Counted from the first letter of the stretch, positions 18,699 to 25,820 are shown. The stretch: DNA of 64,000 nucleotides from Streptomyces viridochromogenes DSM 40736 (GCF_000158955.1 NZ_GG657757.1:3089866-3153865); one strand, 5' to 3'. Numbers and translations: made by a program. Notes: a model not told the origin generated them from the sequence alone.

Positions 18699-19829
18699 GA
18701 GACGGTCGTAGTCGTCCTCGCTCAACGGGCCCCGGAACTCCGGGCGGGAGAGGACGCGGCGGCCTCGGACGAGGAGTGTGGCGAAACGGCGTTCCTCCCC
18801 GAGGAGCACCTCGCGGACCGGGGTGGAGCCGCCCGGCTGGTGGAAGTGGGCCAGGGTGTGGTCGAGGAGTTCCACCGGCAGGTCGGACAGCGTGCGGGAG
18901 GGGTCGTCGCGCCACAGGGCCGTGAGGAGGCGGCGGACGAGGCGGCGCAGGACGTAGCCGCGGCCGTTGGCGGTCGGGTGTACGCCGTCGCCGAGGATGA
19001 CGACGCTGGAGCGCAGGTGGTCGCTGACGAGGCGCAGGGTCGGCTCGTCCAGGTCCCACAGCGGTGGGAGCAGCCGCATCCAGGGTTCGAACAGGTCGCT
19101 GTCGTAGACCGACGTGTGCCCCTGAAGGACCGTCACGAGCCGTTCCAGGCCCATGCCGGTGTCGATGGAGGGCCGTGGGAGGGGTTCGAGGGTGCCGTCC
19201 TCCTGGCGGTCGTAGCGCATGAGGACGTGGTTCCAGATCTCGACCCAGCGTGGGTCGGTCGTGGGGCTGCCCTGGGGCGGGGTGCCGGGGCCGCCGGTCC
19301 ACACGAAGATCTCCGAGTCGGGGCCGCACGGGCCGACGGGGCCGTTGTCCCACCAGTTCTCCTCGCGGGTCAGCTCCACGGGCACCCCCAGTTGCCGCCA
19401 GGTGCGCAGGGACTCGGTGTCGGGGCCGACCTGGTCGTCGCCGCCGAAGACCGTGGCGTGCAGGTGCCCGTGCGGGATGCCGAAGCCGTCGCGCAGCAGC
19501 TCGTGGGCCCAACGCAGGCTCTGTTCATGGCCGTAGTCGCCGAGTGACCACGAGCCGAGCATCTCGAAGACCGTCAGGTGGGTGGAGTCGCCCACCTCGT
19601 CGAGGTCGGTGGTGCGCAGGCAGCGCTGGACGTTGGTGAGGCGCCGTCCCTGCGAGTGCGGACGGCCCATCAGGTACGGCGTGAGCGGGTGCATGCCGGA
19701 GGTGGTGAAGAGCACCGGGTCGGACGGGGGTGGCAGGAGTGTGCTGCCGGTGACGAGCCGGTGTCCGCGCTCGCGGTAGAAGTCGGTGAAGGTGCGTACG
19801 GTCCGGTCCGTGTTCATCACGGTGTTCAT
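18627..19829 (-). CDS. Stand-alone alanyl-tRNA synthetase catalytic domain
   Basis: 400 aa, against about 890 for a full AlaRS. Class II motif 1 (FTTSGMHPLTPYLMG, 41-55), motif 2 (RLTNVQRCLRTTDLDEVG and FEMLGSWSLGDY, 63-99), the GPCGPDSE loop and motif 3 (GMGLERL) are all present, so Ala-AMP formation looks possible. The tRNA-recognition helices follow, and the protein ends after HDTYGLPRDLV. The editing domain and the C-Ala dimer domain are missing, so this is not the housekeeping enzyme. Possible roles are an inhibitor-resistant or stress paralogue, or supply of activated alanine to another pathway. An Ala-rich leader ORF precedes it. Confidence 0.85.
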   Translation of the reverse strand: MNTVMNTDRTVRTFTDFYRERGHRLVTGSTLLPPPSDPVLFTTSGMHPLTPYLMGRPHSQGRRLTNVQRCLRTTDLDEVGDSTHLTVFEMLGSWSLGDYGHEQSLRWAHELLRDGFGIPHGHLHATVFGGDDQVGPDTESLRTWRQLGVPVELTREENWWDNGPVGPCGPDSEIFVWTGGPGTPPQGSPTTDPRWVEIWNHVLMRYDRQEDGTLEPLPRPSIDTGMGLERLVTVLQGHTSVYDSDLFEPWMRLLPPLWDLDEPTLRLVSDHLRSSVVILGDGVHPTANGRGYVLRRLVRRLLTALWRDDPSRTLSDLPVELLDHTLAHFHQPGGSTPVREVLLGEERRFATLLVRGRRVLSRPEFRGPLSEDDYDRLHDTYGLPRDLVAGLLAGMPMSRG

Positions 19830-19965
19830 GGCTGTTCCCTCGGGTTCGTGGGGGCATCCGGGTCATCGAGTACGGAGACCGGAAGGAACCGCGGGGAACG
19901 GGGCGCGGACAGGGGTCCGGCGGTGATCCGGCGGTCCGTCTCCGGCCGCCGGGGTGAGTGTCAGG

Positions 19966-20034
19966 TCAGACGTCGGCAGCCGGTGAGCTGGTCGCTCGCG
20001 CGGCTGCGGTGGTGGTGTGGGTCATGACCTGCAT
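19966..20034 (-). CDS. Candidate leader peptide upstream of the mini-AlaRS
   Basis: A 22-codon frame starts at ATG 20034, which follows a -10-like TGTTAGCG so closely that the message could be leaderless. Six codons are Ala and four are Thr. It ends with TGA at 19966-19968, and a 7-bp hairpin CCGGCGG/CCGCCGG (19928-19934 with 19946-19952) follows before the synthetase start 137 bases downstream. The layout resembles amino-acid attenuators, but no T-run is visible. The rest of the 19830-20162 gap holds the divergent dehydrogenase promoter. Confidence 0.35.
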   Translation of the reverse strand: MQVMTHTTTAAARATSSPAADV

Positions 20035-20162
20035 GGGTCGCACGCTAACAGCGGGCGGTGCGGGTCGTCGCGGGGTTTTTCCGGGTGCGGGCCAGCGGCC
20101 GGAGGCGTTGCCGTCCGGCATAGAGTCGGTCTCCCGGCCATGGGACGTGGAGAGGAAGCGAC

Positions 20163-21122
20163 GTGCGGCTGCGCTGTGCTGTGCTGGACGACTTTCAGAA
20201 GGTGGCGACCGAGGTGGTCGACTGGTCGCCGATCGCCGGTGAGGTGGAGGTCGTGTCCTTCGACACCCACCTGGACGGCGAGGACGCCCTGGCCACGGCG
20301 CTGGCGGACTTCGACATCGTGGTGACCCTGCGCGAGCGCGTGCCCTTCCCCGGGTCCTTGATCGCCCGCCTGCCGCGGCTGAAACTGCTCGTCGCCTCCG
20401 GCATGCGCAACTCGGTCATCGACTACACGGCCGCCGAGGAGCACGGCGTCACCGTGTGCGGCACGGCAAGCTCCTCCACCGCGCCCGTGGAACTGACCTG
20501 GGCCCTGCTGCTCGGCCTCGCCCGCGGCCTCGTCGAGGAGAGCAACGCCCTGCGCTCCGGCGGCCCCTGGCAGTCCACCGTCGGCGCCGACCTGCACGGC
20601 CGCCGCCTCGGGCTGCTCGGCCTCGGGAAGATCGGCAGCCGTGTCGCCCGGATCGGCCTCGCCTTCGGCATGCACGTCAGCGCGTGGAGCCAGAACCTCA
20701 CCGAGGAGCGCACCGCGGAGTTCGGTGTCGAACTCGCCCCGTCCCGGGAGGAGCTCCTCGCGAGCAGCGACTTCGTCTCGGTCCATCTCGCGCTGAGCGA
20801 CCGCACCCGCGGGCTGCTCGGCCCCGCCGAACTCGCCCTCCTCAAGCCGACCGCGTACCTGGTCAACACCTCGCGCGCGGCCATCGTCGACCAGGAAGCG
20901 CTCCTCGCCGCGCTGCACGAGGGCCGGATCGCCGGCGCCGGCGTCGACGTCTTCGACATCGAGCCCCTGCCCGCCGACCACCCGATGCGCACCGCGCCCC
21001 GTCTCCTCGCCACGCCGCACCTCGGCTACGTCTCCCGGGCCAACTACACGACGTACTACGGCCAGGCGGTCGAGGACATCCGCGCGTACCTCGCGGGCGC
21101 GCCCGTACGACGGTTGCCCTGA
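20163..21122 (+). CDS. D-2-hydroxyacid dehydrogenase family protein
   Basis: 319 aa, cytoplasmic. The NAD-binding domain carries GLLGLGKIGSRVARIG (G-x-G-x-x-G), the catalytic Arg lies in LVNTSRAAIVD, the Glu in GAGVDVFDIEPLP, and the His in LATPHLGYVSR. The substrate is not predictable; phosphoglycerate dehydrogenase and glyoxylate or hydroxypyruvate reductases belong to the same family, and the short N-terminal domain without an ACT domain argues against SerA. GTG 20163 has GGAGAGGAAG upstream. Single gene with its own terminator. Confidence 0.85.
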   Translation: MRLRCAVLDDFQKVATEVVDWSPIAGEVEVVSFDTHLDGEDALATALADFDIVVTLRERVPFPGSLIARLPRLKLLVASGMRNSVIDYTAAEEHGVTVCGTASSSTAPVELTWALLLGLARGLVEESNALRSGGPWQSTVGADLHGRRLGLLGLGKIGSRVARIGLAFGMHVSAWSQNLTEERTAEFGVELAPSREELLASSDFVSVHLALSDRTRGLLGPAELALLKPTAYLVNTSRAAIVDQEALLAALHEGRIAGAGVDVFDIEPLPADHPMRTAPRLLATPHLGYVSRANYTTYYGQAVEDIRAYLAGAPVRRLP

Positions 21123-21137
21123 CGCCCGGACACACGG

Positions 21138-21169
21138 ACGGCCGGGACCCGGTATCGGGTCCCGGCCGT
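21138..21169. terminator. Strong hairpin between dehydrogenase and secreted-protein genes
   Basis: Perfect 14-bp arms ACGGCCGGGACCCG and CGGGTCCCGGCCGT around GTAT. It lies between converging transcripts and can serve both. Confidence 0.8.
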
Positions 21170-21237
21170 TCTCCGCTCAAGCGGGTGGACGCACGCGAGG
21201 GGCGACGACGTGGACAAGGCGCCTCGGGCTCGGGGCG

Positions 21238-21516
21238 TCAGGCCTTCTTGCCGGAGACGACGGTGTCGCTGACGCAGGAGACCTGGCTGTGCGACGTCGG
21301 GCAGTCCTGCGTCGAGTTGTTGACGACGGTGACCTTGTTGCCGTTCTCGGTGGTGTACGTGTACTGGCTCAAGTCCACGCAGCGAACCTGACCGTTGCCG
21401 TCCTCGACACACTTGCCGGGGTCACCGTCGGTGGTGGCCTGGGCGGCACCGACACCGATCAGGGCGAAGCTCCCCAGAAGCCCCGCCACCGCCGCGATCT
21501 TCCTCGAATTGAGCAT
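21238..21516 (-). CDS. Small secreted four-Cys protein, copy 1 (type A)
   Basis: 92 aa. Signal peptide about 1-29 (AAVAGLLGSFALIGVGAAQA), then a roughly 63-residue mature protein with four Cys in CVEDGNGQVRCVD and DCPTSHSQVSC, suggesting two disulfides, and a Lys-rich end. No known family recognised. It is one half of a duplicated gene pair: the copy at 22091-22369 shares the signal peptide, all four Cys and the TVVN-STQ-CP--HSQVSC core. ATG 21516 follows AAGGAAAAGG. A hairpin separates it from the upstream type B gene, so it may have its own promoter in the 148-base gap. Confidence 0.75.
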   Translation of the reverse strand: MLNSRKIAAVAGLLGSFALIGVGAAQATTDGDPGKCVEDGNGQVRCVDLSQYTYTTENGNKVTVVNNSTQDCPTSHSQVSCVSDTVVSGKKA

Positions 21517-21599
21517 TTACCTTTTCCTTTACGGTCGACTCCCCGCCACTGGACGACGGAGTCGTTCCGGACACGATTACCGGCGAAGAAGCCAAGAGG

Positions 21600-21642
21600 C
21601 AGGCCCCGCGGCTCGGACACCTGGTTCGAGCCCCGGGGCCTG
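21600..21642 (-). terminator. Hairpin between type B and type A genes, block 1
   Basis: Arms CAGGCCCCGCGGCTCG and CGAGCCCCGGGGCCTG pair with one mismatch around an 11-base loop. It follows the type B stop by 22 bases. Confidence 0.75.
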
Positions 21643-21664
21643 CCTGGATCACCTGGATCGGTGA

Positions 21665-21934
21665 TTACTTGCCCAGGGAGAAGGTCTGCGAGCAGGTCAC
21701 GGACTCACGCTCGCTGTTGTCCTGGTTGGCCAGGCCCAGCAGGGCGACGTTGACGTTGACGTCGTCGATGTTGATGAGACCCTCACGCGAGTCGTTCTGC
21801 TCGCACGACTGGTTCTGCTTGTTGTCGAGCTTGAACTCGTCGTTCCCGCCCGCAGCGTGACCCACGCCGGCGCCCAGGAAGCTGACGCTGCCGAGCATGG
21901 CCACGACGACTGCGGCCTTCTGGTACTTGCGCAT
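21665..21934 (-). CDS. Small secreted rodlin/NepA-like protein, copy 1 (type B)
   Basis: 89 aa. Signal peptide about 1-28 (AAVVVAMLGSVSFLGAGVGHA). The mature part is about 60 residues, Asn/Asp/Gln-rich, with two Cys (QNQSCEQNDS and VTCSQ) flanking DDVNVNVALLGLANQDN. The DVNV pattern and Asn/Gln richness recall rodlins and NepA, hydrophobic-sheath proteins of streptomycete aerial hyphae; that kinship is an inference from pattern only. ATG 21934 has GGAGAAG just upstream; an earlier in-frame ATG at 21994 lies in conserved non-coding DNA and is rejected. First gene of the block-1 pair. Confidence 0.72.
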   Translation of the reverse strand: MRKYQKAAVVVAMLGSVSFLGAGVGHAAGGNDEFKLDNKQNQSCEQNDSREGLINIDDVNVNVALLGLANQDNSERESVTCSQTFSLGK

Positions 21935-22090
21935 TACTTCTCCGATTCTCGAGTCGACACAGACCGTGATGGGCTGGTCACCAACAGTCGCCAACTTTAT
22001 GCGACTCGCACCGCTCCCACCGGGGCGAAACGCCCAATTCCGTAAGTTTCTTGAAAAGACACGCTGGAGGGGCAGTTCACCGACAGGGCG

Positions 22091-22369
22091 TCAGCCCCTC
22101 GTCGTGGGGGCCACCACGGTGTCGACGCAGCTGACCTGGCTGTGCGCGGCGGGACACACCTGCGTGGAGTCGTTGACGACGGTGACGTTTCCACCCTTGT
22201 CGGTGGCGACCTGGTACTCGCTCGTCTGGACGCAGCGCACCTGCCCCTTGCCGTCCTCGACGCACGCGCCGGGGCCGCCGTGAGCGGAGGCCTGGACGGC
22301 GCCGGCGCCGATGAGAGCGACGCTCCCCAGGAACCCCGCCACCGCCGCGATCTTCTTCGAGTTGAACAT
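22091..22369 (-). CDS. Small secreted four-Cys protein, copy 2 (type A)
   Basis: 92 aa, paralogue of the gene at 21238-21516. Signal peptide about 1-29 (MFNSKKIAAVAGFLGSVALI), mature part with the same four Cys (CVEDGKGQVRC, VCPAAHSQVSC) and a different, Thr/Arg-containing tail. Divergence lies mainly in the stretch between the Cys pairs. ATG 22369 follows AGGAAGAGG. It sits downstream of the copy-2 type B gene with a hairpin between them. Function unknown; export and disulfides point to the cell surface or medium. Confidence 0.75.
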   Translation of the reverse strand: MFNSKKIAAVAGFLGSVALIGAGAVQASAHGGPGACVEDGKGQVRCVQTSEYQVATDKGGNVTVVNDSTQVCPAAHSQVSCVDTVVAPTTRG

Positions 22370-22399
22370 CTGCCTCTTCCTTTGCCAGAAGCCAGGAAA

Positions 22400-22442
22400 C
22401 AGGCCCCGGGGCTCGGACACATGGTTCGAGCCCCGGGGCCTG
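22400..22442 (-). terminator. Hairpin between type B and type A genes, block 2
   Basis: Perfect 16-bp arms CAGGCCCCGGGGCTCG and CGAGCCCCGGGGCCTG with an 11-base loop, 15 bases past the type B stop. No T-run. Confidence 0.75.
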
Positions 22443-22457
22443 CTCAGATCACGAAGA

Positions 22458-22736
22458 TCAGTGACCGCCGCGCAGCGAGAACGCCTGCGAGCAGGTCAGG
22501 GACTCCTTCTCGCTGTTGTCCTGGTTCGCCAGGCCCAGCAGGGCGGCAACGTTGACGTTGACATCGTCGACGTTGACGAGGCCCTGGGTCGAGTCGTCCT
22601 GCGAGCAAGACTGGTTCTGCGTGTTGTCGAGCTTGAACTTGTCGTCCCCGCCCGCAGCGTGACCCACGCCGGCGCCGAGGAAGCTGACGCTGCCGAGCAT
22701 GGCCACGACGACCGCGGCCTTCTGGTACTTGCGCAT
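22458..22736 (-). CDS. Small secreted rodlin/NepA-like protein, copy 2 (type B)
   Basis: 92 aa, paralogue of 21665-21934. The first 30 residues, covering the whole signal peptide, are identical between copies. The mature core VDDVNVNVAALLGLANQDN carries one extra Ala, the two Cys are kept (QSCSQDDS, LTCSQ), and the tail differs (RGGH). ATG 22736 with GGAGAAG just upstream. First gene of the array, reading away from chpG; the 436-base gap to chpG holds both promoters. Confidence 0.72.
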   Translation of the reverse strand: MRKYQKAAVVVAMLGSVSFLGAGVGHAAGGDDKFKLDNTQNQSCSQDDSTQGLVNVDDVNVNVAALLGLANQDNSEKESLTCSQAFSLRGGH

Positions 22737-23172
22737 TACTTCTCCGATTTCTCGAGTCGACACAGACCGTTATGGTCCGGTCACTGACAGTCGCTAACAT
22801 AAGCGGCACCAGGGGCTTTTGCCACGCGAAACGCCCCGCAGCATGGCTTTCTTGTGAAAGTGCAGGCCACAGCGCTCCCGCGGATGCATCGAGTGGGTCA
22901 AGCAGGGGGCGAGCGGGCGCCCTGTTCCGCTGGCGCACAGGCGGCCGCAGCCACCCGCGGTCGCAGGTGGAGGGCCACCCCGCCCGTTCACGCGGCGCAG
23001 AGGCCGTGCAGCGAGCAGGAGACCGCGAACAACACCCGAATGGCCGAGCCTCTGTTCAAGACGGGTGATCTGGTGAGGATTTGTCGTGACTGGTCCGGGG
23101 TCCTCGCGTTGAAGGGGCAGTGCGGTCGCGCGTACTGCTGCCGTACTTACCTAGTCAGTAAGGGAGAACGTG
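22737..23172. promoter_or_regulatory. Divergent control region between the secreted-protein array and chpG
   Basis: No convincing gene. The left 95 bases repeat the DNA upstream of the block-1 type B gene. Next to chpG a short inverted repeat CTTAC/GTAAG (about 23147-23163) overlaps the ribosome-binding region. No sigma consensus is assigned with confidence. Confidence 0.5.
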
Positions 23173-23469
23173 ATGTCTCGCATCGCGAAGGTTGGCGCTG
23201 TCGCTCTCGGCACGGGCGCCGTGGTGCTCAGTGGGGCCGGTCTCGCCGCGGCGGACGCGGGTGCCAAGGGTGCCGCCATCGGCTCGCCCGGCGTCCTGTC
23301 CGGCAACGTGGTCCAGGTGCCGGTCCACGTGCCGATCAACGTGTGCGGCAACACCGTCAACATCGTCGGCCTGCTCAACCCGGCCGTCGGCAACACCTGC
23401 AAGAACGAGGGCCACAACAAGAAGAAGGACGACAAGAAGAGCGGCTCGAAGAGCGGCCACCGCCACTGA
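23173..23469 (+). CDS. chpG: Short chaplin ChpG with basic tail
   Basis: 98 aa. Signal peptide to about residue 27, then one chaplin domain: GAAIGSPGVLSGNVVQVPVH, PINVCGNTVNIVGLLNPAVG, NTC, with the paired Cys that form a disulfide. Chaplins are secreted amphipathic proteins that assemble into amyloid on aerial hyphae and spores. After the domain come about 20 mostly Lys/Asp/Ser/Arg/His residues (NKKKDDKKSGSKSGHRH), longer and more basic than usual for a short chaplin. Position next to melC2 matches S. coelicolor chpG. ATG 23173 is preferred to the GTG just before it because AGGGAG is better spaced. Confidence 0.9.
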   Translation: MSRIAKVGAVALGTGAVVLSGAGLAAADAGAKGAAIGSPGVLSGNVVQVPVHVPINVCGNTVNIVGLLNPAVGNTCKNEGHNKKKDDKKSGSKSGHRH

Positions 23470-23487
23470 CGTCCACTGTCCGACTCG

Positions 23488-23519
23488 AGAGCCCCGGCAC
23501 CCGATCGCCGGGGCTCTTT
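23488..23519 (+). terminator. Terminator of chpG
   Basis: Arms AGAGCCCCGGC and GCCGGGGCTCT, loop of eight bases, followed by TT. It lies 19 bases after the chpG stop. Confidence 0.8.
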
Positions 23520-23549
23520 CCTTCGTCGGCGCCCGGAATCCGTGTCACC

Positions 23550-24416
23550 TCAGGCGTAGCGGTAGATCCGGCCGACATCCTCCAGCTCCTGCGGTGTCAC
23601 GTCCCACGGGGGCAGCTTCTGGCGCCGGGCCACGATCCGGCCGTGCTGCCGGTCACTCTGGCGGGGCGGTGTCGCGGGGAGGTATCCGGCGCCGCGGTGG
23701 CGGCGTTGCCAGCGGTACCACTGGAGGTCGATGAAGGCGTGGTGCAACCAGAACACGGGGTCGTTGACGGAGGCGCCGCCGAGCATGTCACCGCCGACCC
23801 AGCCGTGCACCCGGTTGTGGTTGCGCCACGAGGTGTCGTCCCCTCGGCTGCTCCAGCCCTCCAGCTTGTTGCGGAAACCGCGCGTGACCGTCGAGTCCCA
23901 GGGCGACACGTCGTAGACGGGATCCTTCAGCGCCCACTCCAGTTCGCTCTTGGTGGGCAGTGCGATCGGGTCGCCGCGGCGTCCGAGGTCCCGGGTGAGG
24001 AACGTCCTGTCGGTCACGTTCACCTTGATGGTCCAGTGGCCTTCCCGATGGGCGAACGGGCCTGTCGTCACCTGGTGGTCCAAACGGCGCCCGTCACCCC
24101 CGAGGAGATCGGCCGTCCAGGGCGCGGAGGTGGGTGTGCGGTCGCGCGTCCAGTCCCAGTACGGCAGCGTCACCGAGGAGTCCACCCGGCGCAGCGCGCG
24201 CTCCAGGTCGAGCAGGAACCGGCGGTGCCAGGGCAGGAACGAGGGCGCCATGTGGGCGGCGCGCAGCCCGTGTTCGCCGTCCACGGAGAAGTACTCGATG
24301 TGCATCCGCACGAACTCGTCGTACTCGCCCCGCCGTTTGACCTCCAGCAGCGCCTTGACGAACCGGCGCCGTTCCGCCCTGGTGAGCGTGGCGGCGTCCT
24401 TACGTACGTACGCCAC
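23550..24416 (-). CDS. melC2: Tyrosinase (MelC2/MelD2-type, type-3 copper)
   Basis: 288 aa. CuA ligands are His 39 (RMHIEYF), His 55 (AAHMAPSFLPWH) and His 64. CuB ligands are His 200 and 204 (NHNRVHGWVGGD) and His 226 (NDPVFWLHHAFID). All six are present, so the enzyme should oxidise monophenols and o-diphenols to quinones and melanin. There is no signal peptide, as usual; export needs the MelC1 partner encoded just upstream, whose 3' end overlaps this start by 17 bases. The gene next to chpG corresponds to the second tyrosinase system melD of S. coelicolor, so symbol melD2 may apply. Confidence 0.92.
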   Translation of the reverse strand: MAYVRKDAATLTRAERRRFVKALLEVKRRGEYDEFVRMHIEYFSVDGEHGLRAAHMAPSFLPWHRRFLLDLERALRRVDSSVTLPYWDWTRDRTPTSAPWTADLLGGDGRRLDHQVTTGPFAHREGHWTIKVNVTDRTFLTRDLGRRGDPIALPTKSELEWALKDPVYDVSPWDSTVTRGFRNKLEGWSSRGDDTSWRNHNRVHGWVGGDMLGGASVNDPVFWLHHAFIDLQWYRWQRRHRGAGYLPATPPRQSDRQHGRIVARRQKLPPWDVTPQELEDVGRIYRYA

Positions 24417-24978
24417 GCCGGTCCCCCATGTGCACGTGCTCCGCGCCTTCCTGGCCCGCGGCCGGGTCGCGCAGGCGCTGTCCGGGGCCGAGCTGGTCGA
24501 CGGCCGCGCGGGCGGCCTCGAGCGGTGAGCGGTAGGAGCAGTAGTGGTCGACCATGCTGAGCCAGGTTCCGTCGGCCCGGCGCATCAGGTGCAGCGGCCG
24601 GCCGTCCACGGTGACGTGCCAGCGGCCCTCCTCATCGGGGCCGAGCGGCGGGGTCCACACCGCGCCGATGCGACGGCCTCGGTAGGTCTGGGCGAAGGTG
24701 GTGCGGGTCGGGGTGGCCCCGGGCCCGGAGCGCTGCGGCAGGACGGCGGCGGCCACCGGGGCAGCCAGGGCCGCGGCGAGGGCGCAGGCGCGCAGACCCC
24801 GCGTCACCTCCCGCCGCGTACTGCCCGTCTCCTGCCGCCTACTGACCGCTTCCCGCCGCGTGTTGCCCGTCTCCCGCCGCGTACCACCCGCCTCCCGTGG
24901 TGAGCTGCCCGCCGCTTGGGGGCGCGCCGGGGCCGGTGTCCCGCCGCTCGCCGGTCCTCCGCCTCCGCTGACGACCAT
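24400..24978 (-). CDS. melC1: MelC1-type tyrosinase co-factor and copper chaperone
   Basis: 192 aa, longer than the usual 120-150. A variable Pro/Gly/Arg N-terminus contains repeats of T-R-R-E-T/V (about 35-70) and an RR before a hydrophobic stretch (CALAAALAAPVAAAVLP), so it looks like a Tat-type signal. The conserved core holds GRRIGAVW, VDGRPLHLMRRADGTWLSMV, HYCSYRSPLEAARAAVDQLG and a C-terminal HVHMGD that can bind copper. MelC1 activates and carries the tyrosinase out. ATG 24978 with GAGGAG upstream. Translationally coupled to melC2. Confidence 0.85.
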   Translation of the reverse strand: MVVSGGGGPASGGTPAPARPQAAGSSPREAGGTRRETGNTRREAVSRRQETGSTRREVTRGLRACALAAALAAPVAAAVLPQRSGPGATPTRTTFAQTYRGRRIGAVWTPPLGPDEEGRWHVTVDGRPLHLMRRADGTWLSMVDHYCSYRSPLEAARAAVDQLGPGQRLRDPAAGQEGAEHVHMGDRRGVRT

Positions 24979-25116
24979 GGTCCACTCCTCGTCCGGTTTC
25001 CGCTGTCGTAGCGGTAACCGCCGGACGTCCCGCGCGGTCACCGCCGCGCGGCCAGACAAGTGATCTTCAGCGTCCGTCCCGGCGGGGAGCGGGGCGCGTC
25101 ACCGGCCGGGCACAAA

Positions 25117-25157
25117 CGGAGGGCCGGTCCTCGGACTTCTCGAGGACCGGCCCTCCG
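25117..25157 (-). terminator. Terminator of the AP-repeat secreted protein gene
   Basis: Perfect 17-bp arms CGGAGGGCCGGTCCTCG and CGAGGACCGGCCCTCCG with a 7-base loop, 18 bases past the stop of the gene at 25176. Confidence 0.9.
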
Positions 25158-25175
25158 TAGGGCGTGGTTCCAGCC

Positions 25176-25820
25176 CTAGAACCACAGGTTGCCGTGCATC
25201 GGCTTGACGTCGTTGACCACGGACGCGGCGTTCTTCGCCGTGCTGACCAGCGACTCCTTGCCCTGGGCGCTCACGTCGAAGGGGATCCTGGTGCTCACGC
25301 CGCCGGTGAGGTCGGTGGACGCCAGGTCACGGGTGCCCTGAGCGGCCGGAGCGGGCTCAGGAGCGGAAGCCGGCTGAGCGGCCGGAGCCGGCTGCGGAGC
25401 GGGCGGAGCAACGGGAGCGCTCTGCACAGCCGGAGCAGCCTGAGGAGCCGGGGCGGCCTGAGGAGCCGGAGCAGCCTGAGGAGCCGGAGCGGCCTGAGGA
25501 GCCGGGGCGGCCTGAGGGGCAGGAGCGGCCTGAGGGGCAGGAGCGGCCTGAGGAGCCGGAGCGGCCTGAGGAGCCGGAGCGGACTGGGCAACCGGGGCGC
25601 TCTGCACAGCCGGAGCGCTCTGAGCGGCGGGCGCGCTCTGCACCGGAGCGGCCTGAGCGGCCGGGGCACTCTGGGCGGCCGGGGCGCTCTGCACATCCGG
25701 GACGCTCTGAGCGGCGGGAGCGCTCGGGGCGACCATGGCGTCGTGGGCGAACGCCGGTGTGGCGGAACCAGCGGCGATCAAGGACCCGGCAAAGACGGCG
25801 GCAGCCTTCAGAGACTTCAT
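25176..25820 (-). CDS. Secreted Ala/Pro/Gln repeat protein, unknown function
   Basis: 214 aa. Signal peptide about 1-25 ending AFA-H. Residues 30-165 are low-complexity repeats of AP-x-QA and SAP-x-AQ, including about nine near-perfect APAPQA units encoded by an 18-base DNA repeat. The C-terminal 50 residues are non-repetitive (STRIPFDVSAQGKESLVSTA, ending GNLWF) and probably form the functional head. Such Pro/Ala rods are typical wall-spanning stalks, but no sorting signal or lipobox is seen. A strong terminator follows. It lies between the tyrosinase pair and another secreted protein. ATG 25820. Confidence 0.75.
   Translation of the reverse strand: MKSLKAAAVFAGSLIAAGSATPAFAHDAMVAPSAPAAQSVPDVQSAPAAQSAPAAQAAPVQSAPAAQSAPAVQSAPVAQSAPAPQAAPAPQAAPAPQAAPAPQAAPAPQAAPAPQAAPAPQAAPAPQAAPAVQSAPVAPPAPQPAPAAQPASAPEPAPAAQGTRDLASTDLTGGVSTRIPFDVSAQGKESLVSTAKNAASVVNDVKPMHGNLWF
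25430..25610 (-). repeat. 18-base tandem repeats coding APAPQA
   Basis: Around nine copies of an 18-base unit (on the plus strand GCGGCCTGAGGAGCCGGA with few variants) inside the secreted protein gene. In-frame and unlike CRISPR because there are no spacers. Confidence 0.9.

Larger units (their letters stand above)
21238..22831 (-). repeat. Tandem duplication of a two-gene secreted-protein block
   Basis: Two blocks of about 0.8 kb each hold a type B gene, a hairpin and a type A gene in the same order and strand (22736 to 22091 and 21934 to 21238). The first 30 residues of both B proteins are identical, the hairpins at 21600-21642 and 22400-22442 are nearly identical, and the DNA upstream of both B genes shares CGGTCTGTGTCGACTCGAGA and GCGACTGT. 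The duplication therefore includes regulatory DNA. Confidence 0.9.

Noticed and set aside
21616..21632. Sequence GGTTCGAGCCCC inside the hairpins at 21600-21642 and 22400-22442 looks like a tRNA T arm.
   Set aside because: No acceptor, D or anticodon arms surround it; the pairing is a simple stem-loop between two genes and the T-loop likeness is chance.
21665..22736. Naming the type B genes rdlA/rdlB.
   Set aside because: Rodlins as I recall them are about 130 aa; these are about 90 aa and share only the DVNV/Asn-rich pattern, so the name is not justified.
25430..25610. Regular 18-base repeats resembling a CRISPR array.
   Set aside because: Units are contiguous and in frame, with no spacers and no cas genes; they encode APAPQA.
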